A DNA stretch of 53,421 bases. Origin: an uncultured Oscillospiraceae bacterium (GTDB taxonomy: Bacteria > Bacillota > Clostridia > Oscillospirales > Oscillospiraceae). The stretch lies in NCBI GenBank assembly GCA_934591745.1, contig CAKTPQ010000010.1, forward strand, positions 1 through 53,421, in the 5' to 3' direction. A program made the position numbers and the translations under genes. Every line of letters starts with the position of its first letter. The stretch's first letter is position 1. The notes under the pieces were generated by a model. It ran no database searches. It was not told the origin of the DNA and worked only from the letters and a program-made list of their open reading frames with translations. This document shows positions 49,049-53,421 of this stretch, in pieces.

Positions 49049-49384
49049 TTACATCTTATGCATCGGCAGCTTCCGTACTTCCTCCATGACCCGCTTGGCG
49101 CTGCCGTTGCCGCCCATTTTTTCGTAGGGCGCGTACAGATAATCGTTGAGATTCTCGTACTCGTCCTGCGTGACGTAGCCCCGCTCAATGTACACCATGC
49201 CGAGGTGGATGATGCGGTCGTGGGCCAGTCCCACCAGCATCTTCCGCTCCGCCTCGTCCGCCTTGCTGCGCTTGGCCGTCAGCTCCATCCGCTTGAGGAT
49301 CACCTTGCTCACCACGCCCCACAGGGCGGTGGAGGTCAGCAGCGCCACCACCAGCGGCACGCCTACGTTCGTCCATGCCTCCAT
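49049..49384 (-). CDS. Phage-type small membrane-anchored protein
   Basis: A 111-residue protein with one N-terminal hydrophobic helix (VPLVVALLTSTALWGVV) and a charged, mostly helical remainder ending EEVRKLPMHKM. Family not named with confidence; such proteins commonly sit next to holins in Clostridia prophages. It is 12 bp from the fibre gene. Confidence 0.75.
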   Translation of the reverse strand: MEAWTNVGVPLVVALLTSTALWGVVSKVILKRMELTAKRSKADEAERKMLVGLAHDRIIHLGMVYIERGYVTQDEYENLNDYLYAPYEKMGGNGSAKRVMEEVRKLPMHKM

Positions 49385-49395
49385 TCCGCCGTTCC

Positions 49396-50763
49396 TTACA
49401 GCTCCGCGCTGTTGGCGTACAGCGTCGCACCGCCCACGCTTACCGTACTCTGCACGGGGTCTGCCCGCATAACGGGACGGCAGTCCAGCGCCTTGGCGGG
49501 ACGCGCTGCATCCGATGTATAGACCTGATAGTAACGCTGGCACTCCAGCAGCTGATTTCCAAATCTTGGGACCTCGTTCAGTACCCACACGCCGTTCTCC
49601 TGATGGGCCAGCGTCTGCTGGGCGCCGAGCTCCAGCTTGATCGCCTCGATATCATACACCGTATCCGCCGCTGTTGCGCGGAAACGCGGCGACAGCTTAA
49701 CCGTCTTTACGCTGTCCGGGATGGAAAACGTGACAGCGGCAAGCTCCCATCCCCCGGTTCCCTTCACCTTGCCGGTACCGCTGTAAATATTATTCCCGGA
49801 CGCATCCTGTCCGCACCCGCACTGGACGCCCGCATTCGCCGTGGCACAGCGCATCAGCGCGGAAAGCGTAAGCGTCGTACCGACCGGGAAAACCATCTCC
49901 ATCGGCTGGTCTACCGCCGCGCCTGACGACCGGGACGTTACCGTCAGGTATCCATTGCCGACCGACACACTCTCATTTCCGGCGGTGGGAAGCCATCTGT
50001 CGACGGCATACGCGCCGCCGGGATAGCTGGTCTGTCCACGCTGATTCACCGGGTTCCCGAAGTACCAGTTATCCAGCAGATTGGGGTTGCAGGGAAATGC
50101 CTTGGTAGCGATCACGCTGCCGCTGATGGAGATATTCTCCCCGGCTGTGTATACCGGTCCCGGCTCGCCCTGCGGGCCCGTGGGCCCCACCGGTCCCTGC
50201 GGCCCCTCCGGGCCTTGGATGCCCTGCTTGCCCTGCGGGCCTGTTGCGCCGGTATCCCCCTTATCTCCCTTCGGTCCGCCGGTCCCCACCGGCAGGTTGC
50301 TGTCGTGATACGCACCCTCCTCTGCGTCCCATAGCAGCCAATACCCCTCGCTCCCCGGCTTCGGCGGGTGCGCCGCCAGCTCCTTGAGCCGCGCCTCCAG
50401 CCGGCGGAACGCCGCCGGGATCTCCGGCCACGCCGCATCCTCCGACAGGCTTGCCGGTACCAGCACCTCCGCTACCGTGCTGTGCCGCTGGGTCACGCCG
50501 TCGGCCTGCAGCGTCCCCCGCACCTGCAGGGTGTACGTACCGCCCTTGGGCAGGTTCTCCCGTTTAAGCAGCACGCCCACACCACCGGGCCGCGCCGTCA
50601 GCGGCAGGATATCCAGTCCGCCATCCGGCTCCTGCAGCAGCAGCTCCCAGTCGTAGCCGTCCGGCACGTCCCCGACAATGTCCAGCCATACGCTGCCGTT
50701 GTCGAACTGCATGGCCGCTGGCGCCCCGTCCCACGTCAAATGCCAATCCTTCCATTCGATCAT
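49396..50763 (-). CDS. Phage tail-fibre-like protein with collagen-type repeats
   Basis: A 455-residue protein. The N-terminal domain (residues about 1-110) looks like a phage baseplate or virion-associated segment. A run of G-X-Y triplets follows near residues 162-208 (for example [13 protein letters not shown]). The C-terminal half resembles a carbohydrate-binding or receptor-binding domain ([36 protein letters not shown]). GGGAGAGGG precedes ATG 50763. It is the first remaining gene of the lysis-side cassette; baseplate and capsid genes that should precede it are absent. Confidence 0.85.
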   Translation of the reverse strand: MIEWKDWHLTWDGAPAAMQFDNGSVWLDIVGDVPDGYDWELLLQEPDGGLDILPLTARPGGVGVLLKRENLPKGGTYTLQVRGTLQADGVTQRHSTVAEVLVPASLSEDAAWPEIPAAFRRLEARLKELAAHPPKPGSEGYWLLWDAEEGAYHDSNLPVGTGGPKGDKGDTGATGPQGKQGIQGPEGPQGPVGPTGPQGEPGPVYTAGENISISGSVIATKAFPCNPNLLDNWYFGNPVNQRGQTSYPGGAYAVDRWLPTAGNESVSVGNGYLTVTSRSSGAAVDQPMEMVFPVGTTLTLSALMRCATANAGVQCGCGQDASGNNIYSGTGKVKGTGGWELAAVTFSIPDSVKTVKLSPRFRATAADTVYDIEAIKLELGAQQTLAHQENGVWVLNEVPRFGNQLLECQRYYQVYTSDAARPAKALDCRPVMRADPVQSTVSVGGATLYANSAEL

Positions 50764-51085
50764 ATTTCCCTCTCCCTTCTGGAACAATGTCACCTCTTTC
50801 CGTAGTGGAGCCGCATGTTGCATCGCCTCCGGCATGTTCCTGAAATTGTTTGTTCTTTATTTGCAAATCATTATGTAAACCGCCTGGTGGTATCCTGTAC
50901 TATCCTGACTTTTTTTGTGCTTTCCCAATAAATTTTCACGGATTTATTGCTTTTGCCAAAAAATATGGTATACTGTCTTTGTTTGCATATACAACATCTT
51001 CCGCCGCGCTTTGCGGTATGAAGTTTCCATGCTCTGGACACACTGTTACCAGAGCCTATTGACCACCTGAAAAGAGGGAACTGCC
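50764..51085. other. Intergenic region between phage remnant and murA
   Basis: 322 bp. It contains TTATGTAAAC (50871-50880), two TATCCTG units 10 bp apart (50891-50907), the murA promoter and a leader hairpin GCTCTGG/CCAGAGC (51031-51037 with 51049-51055). No gene is seen; this is the likely edge of the prophage fragment. Confidence 0.6.
50947..50974 (+). promoter_or_regulatory. Promoter of murA
   Basis: TTGCTT (50947-50952), a 16-bp spacer and an extended -10 ATGGTATACT (TATACT at 50969-50974). Confidence 0.7.
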
Positions 51086-52384
51086 TTGAACAAATACATT
51101 ATCCACGGCGGCCGTCCGCTGTTTGGCGAAGTGACCATCAGCGGTGCGAAAAACGCCGCCGTCGCCATCATCCCCGCCGCTCTGCTGGTGGACGGCGTCT
51201 GCCGCATCGAGAACATCCCCCAAATCAGCGATGTGACCCTGTTCTTCTCCATTTTGGAGGAGCTGGGCGCCCGCATCCGCGTACTGAACCGTCACGCGGT
51301 GGAAATCGACTGCCATGCCATCCACAGCACCCGCCCGTCCTACGATCTGGCCCGCCGCATCCGGGCCAGCTACTACCTGCTGGGCGCGCTGCTGGGCCGG
51401 TTTGGGCAGGCCACCGTGGCCATGCCCGGCGGCTGCAACTTCGGCGTCCGCCCCATCGACCAGCATATCAAGGGCTTCACCACCATGGGTGCCGAGGTGT
51501 CCGTGGAGGGCGGCTTTATCCACACCGCCGCCAAAAATGGCCGGCTCACCGGCGCCCCGGTATATCTGGACGTTGTTTCCGTGGGCGCTACCATGAACAT
51601 CATGATGGCCGCCGCGCTGGCCGACGGCGTCACCACCATTGAAAACGCCGCCAAGGAGCCCCACATCGTGGATCTGGCCAACTTCCTGAACTCCATGGGC
51701 GCGGACATCAAGGGCGCCGGCACTGACTCCATCAAGATCCGGGGCGTGGAGCGTCTCACCGGCGGCACCTACTGCATCATTCCCGACCAGATCGAGGCCG
51801 GCACCTATATGGCCGCAGTGGCCGCCACCGGCGGTCAGCTGCTGCTGAAGAACATCATCCCCAAGCATATGGACTGCATTAGCGCCAAGCTCATGGAGAT
51901 GGGCGTGGTGGTGGAGGAGAACGACGACACCCTGCTGGTGCGCCGCAGCGAGCCGCTGCAGAAGGCCAACGTCAAGACCCTGCCCTACCCCGGTTTCCCC
52001 ACGGATATGCAGCCTCAGATCGCCGCCGTGCTGTCTCTGGCGCAGGGCACCAGCCTCGTCACCGAGGGTGTCTACGGTGCCAACCGCTTCAAGTACGTGG
52101 ACGAGCTGAAACGTCTGGGCGCCCGCATCCAGGTGGACGGCAAGGTGGCCGTCATCGAGGGCACCGACCAGCTGGTAGGCGCGCCTATCCAGGCCTGCGA
52201 CCTGCGAGCCGGTGCGGCGCTGGTCATCGCCGGTCTGGCCGCCAAGGGCACCACCGAACTCAGCTGCGTGCAGTATATCGAGCGGGGCTACGAGGATCTG
52301 GTGGGCAAGCTCCGCGCCGTCGGCGCGGACATCGCCATGGTGGACGTACCCGACGAGAGCGAAGTCGAATCCCACATCAGCTGA
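51086..52384 (+). CDS. murA: UDP-N-acetylglucosamine 1-carboxyvinyltransferase
   Basis: A 432-residue enzyme of the first committed peptidoglycan step: it transfers enolpyruvate from PEP to UDP-GlcNAc. VTISGAKNAAVAIIPAALL is the N-terminal signature. The flexible loop MPGGCNFGVRPIDQHI keeps the catalytic cysteine, so fosfomycin sensitivity is expected. PYPGFPTDMQPQIAAVLSLA lies near residue 295. TTG 51086 is the start, with AAGAGGG upstream and no usable ATG. It has its own promoter. Confidence 0.95.
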   Translation: MNKYIIHGGRPLFGEVTISGAKNAAVAIIPAALLVDGVCRIENIPQISDVTLFFSILEELGARIRVLNRHAVEIDCHAIHSTRPSYDLARRIRASYYLLGALLGRFGQATVAMPGGCNFGVRPIDQHIKGFTTMGAEVSVEGGFIHTAAKNGRLTGAPVYLDVVSVGATMNIMMAAALADGVTTIENAAKEPHIVDLANFLNSMGADIKGAGTDSIKIRGVERLTGGTYCIIPDQIEAGTYMAAVAATGGQLLLKNIIPKHMDCISAKLMEMGVVVEENDDTLLVRRSEPLQKANVKTLPYPGFPTDMQPQIAAVLSLAQGTSLVTEGVYGANRFKYVDELKRLGARIQVDGKVAVIEGTDQLVGAPIQACDLRAGAALVIAGLAAKGTTELSCVQYIERGYEDLVGKLRAVGADIAMVDVPDESEVESHIS

Positions 52385-52395
52385 CATACACCTTC

Positions 52396-52448
52396 CAGCG
52401 TCCGCTGCGAGAGGCCGCAGCCTTTGCGGCTTGCTGCAACGGACGCTG
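52396..52448 (+). other. Structured intergenic hairpin murA / MBL gene
   Basis: CAGCGTCCG (52396-52404) pairs with CGGACGCTG (52440-52448), with an inner GCCGCA/TGCGGC stem. It has no good T tract (TCATTTTCC), so it may be a weak terminator or a stabiliser. Confidence 0.5.
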
Positions 52449-52475
52449 TCATTTTCCGGAAAGGTACATACCGCC

Positions 52476-53267
52476 TTGATCACTGTACATACACTGGCCA
52501 GCGGCTCCGAGGGCAACAGCCTGCTGGTCTCCGCCTGCGGCGTCCACCTGCTGGTGGATGCCGGCATCTCCGCCCGCCGCATCAAGCAGTCCCTGATTCA
52601 GCTGGGTCTGACCCCGGATGATCTGTCCGCCATTCTCATCACCCATGAGCACACGGACCACACGGCGGGCCTTGCCACCCTGCTGAAGCACCATGCCGTC
52701 CCGCTGTACGCCAGCGGCGGCACGGCTTTCTATCTCCGCAGCCGTCTGCCCGGACTGGACAGCTGCCTGCGCCTTGTTGCCTCCGGCAGCGTCTTTTCCA
52801 TCGGCCCCGCGCAGGTAACGGTGTTTGCCACCAGCCACGACGCCGGTGAGAGCGTGGACTACCGCATCGACTGCGGCGGCGAGGCCGTGGGCATCCTTAC
52901 CGATACCGGCTTCGTGCCGGAGCCGGCGGCCGCCGCCCTTACCGGCGTGGGTCTGCTGGTGCTGGAGAGCAACCACGACGTGGAGTGGCTGCTGTCCGGG
53001 CCGTACCCCTATTCCCTGAAGCAGCGCATCCTCAGCCAGCAGGGCCACCTGTCCAACGAGGACGCCGCCGCCTTTGCCCGCCGCATGGCGGAGAGTGGCA
53101 CCCGCCGCTTTGTACTGGCCCACCTGAGCCGGGAGAACAACACCCCCGCCCGCGCCCTGCACGTCATGGAGACGGCGTTGTCCGATCTGGACGTCTCCGT
53201 GGAGGTCGCGCCGCGGAGTGAACTGAGCGTCTGCTATGCGCCGGAGGTGACGGTATGCAGAAGGTAA
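52476..53267 (+). CDS. Metallo-beta-lactamase-fold hydrolase, YycJ/WalJ-like
   Basis: A 263-residue protein. The metal motif THEHTDHTAG near residue 57 is HxHxDH; TLASGSEGNSLLV, VDAGISARRIKQSL, ATSHDAGESVDYRI and LAHLSRENN follow as in the YycJ/WalJ family. It is linked to cell-wall and replication control in Firmicutes. TTG 52476 is used with AAAGG upstream. It overlaps rlmH by 13 bp, which suggests co-translation. Confidence 0.9.
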   Translation: MITVHTLASGSEGNSLLVSACGVHLLVDAGISARRIKQSLIQLGLTPDDLSAILITHEHTDHTAGLATLLKHHAVPLYASGGTAFYLRSRLPGLDSCLRLVASGSVFSIGPAQVTVFATSHDAGESVDYRIDCGGEAVGILTDTGFVPEPAAAALTGVGLLVLESNHDVEWLLSGPYPYSLKQRILSQQGHLSNEDAAAFARRMAESGTRRFVLAHLSRENNTPARALHVMETALSDLDVSVEVAPRSELSVCYAPEVTVCRR

Positions 53268-53421
53268 CGATCCTCTGCGTCGGTAAGCTGAAGGAGAAAT
53301 TCTATATTGACGCCGCTGCCGAGTATGTCAAGCGCCTCCAGCGTCTGTGCCGTCTGGAGATCGTGGAGCTGCCGGAGAGCCGCCTGCCCGACGAGCCCTC
53401 CCCCGCCGAGATCCGCCGCGC
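53255..53421 (+). CDS. rlmH: 23S rRNA (pseudouridine1915-N3)-methyltransferase RlmH, 5' part
   Basis: The first 55 codons run off the window. The N-terminus MQKVTILCVGKLKEKFYIDA and KRLQRLCRLEIVELPES match RlmH, a SPOUT methyltransferase acting on the mature 70S ribosome. GGAGGTG precedes ATG 53255. It follows the YycJ-like gene with a 13-bp overlap. Confidence 0.92.
   Translation, partial: MQKVTILCVGKLKEKFYIDAAAEYVKRLQRLCRLEIVELPESRLPDEPSPAEIRR

Noticed and set aside
47820..51000. att repeats of the ssrA 3' end flanking the phage genes
   Set aside because: I looked for a second GGTTCGACTCCCC-type segment and found none in the window.
1..53421. CRISPR arrays, transposases, integrases, rRNA or tRNA genes
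   Set aside because: None seen on either strand; the only stable RNA gene is ssrA.

Overview
This window is high-GC (roughly 60% or more by eye) and looks like the chromosome of a gut anaerobic Firmicute, most likely an Oscillospiraceae (Flavonifractor/Lawsonibacter/Intestinimonas type). The signs are strong AGGAGG-type ribosome sites, sigma-A promoters with 17-bp spacers and often an extended -10 (TGnTATACT), frequent TTG/GTG starts, an [FeFe] hydrogenase, energy-coupling-factor (ECF) vitamin transporter subunits, and a purine catabolism module with no respiratory genes. The genus is inference; no rRNA or tRNA gene is present. Many genes end in A-rich/T-rich hairpin terminators.

Layout. 1-8.6 kb: a purine/carbamoyl module. 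It holds the 3' part of a YgeW-type carbamoyltransferase, carbamate kinase, a BMP-family binding lipoprotein, a duplicated ABC ATPase, two permeases and an 8-oxoguanine-deaminase-like amidohydrolase. 8.6-15.5 kb: a TIM-barrel protein divergent from a macrodomain hydrolase, a DUF362 ferredoxin protein divergent from an RluA pseudouridine synthase, an AbrB-ABC operon divergent from ksgA, and yqeC (selenium-dependent molybdenum hydroxylase maturation, which fits the purine theme). 15.5-23.2 kb: a 3D/G5 cell-wall protein, Dus and GIY-YIG, an orphan gene with a hairpin leader, an aluminium-resistance/methionine-gamma-lyase-like PLP enzyme, a DMT transporter, pfkA and a small orphan. 23.2-31.7 kb: a ferredoxin protein, trkH with a striking 47-bp palindrome, a GltD/NuoF-fusion oxidoreductase plus [FeFe] hydrogenase, an ECF S component, a Crp/Fnr regulator and a TauE exporter.

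31.8-42 kb is mostly housekeeping: putP/LysR, cca, murC plus a YbaK-type deacylase, a UgpC/MsmK-type ABC ATPase with an elaborate leader and a cre-like site, coaX with a probable pantothenate S component, and galE. 42-45.3 kb is a TetR-headed operon carrying a predicted lipoprotein metallopeptidase and a CatB-like acetyltransferase. 45.3-47.9 kb holds a Nudix hydrolase, smpB (apparent ACG start), a cyclophilin and the tmRNA gene ssrA. 48-50.8 kb is a prophage late-gene remnant (collagen-like fibre, small membrane protein, holin, amidase) directly downstream of ssrA. murA, a metallo-beta-lactamase-fold protein and the 5' end of rlmH close the window.

How they work together. The first 8.6 kb suggests import of a purine-like compound, its deamination, and recovery of ATP from carbamoyl phosphate. 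The 26-30 kb block suggests H2/NAD(P)H electron exchange near a Crp/Fnr-type regulator. The 46-48 kb block carries both tmRNA rescue partners. All assignments come from reading the sequence and remembered family motifs; no database search was run.
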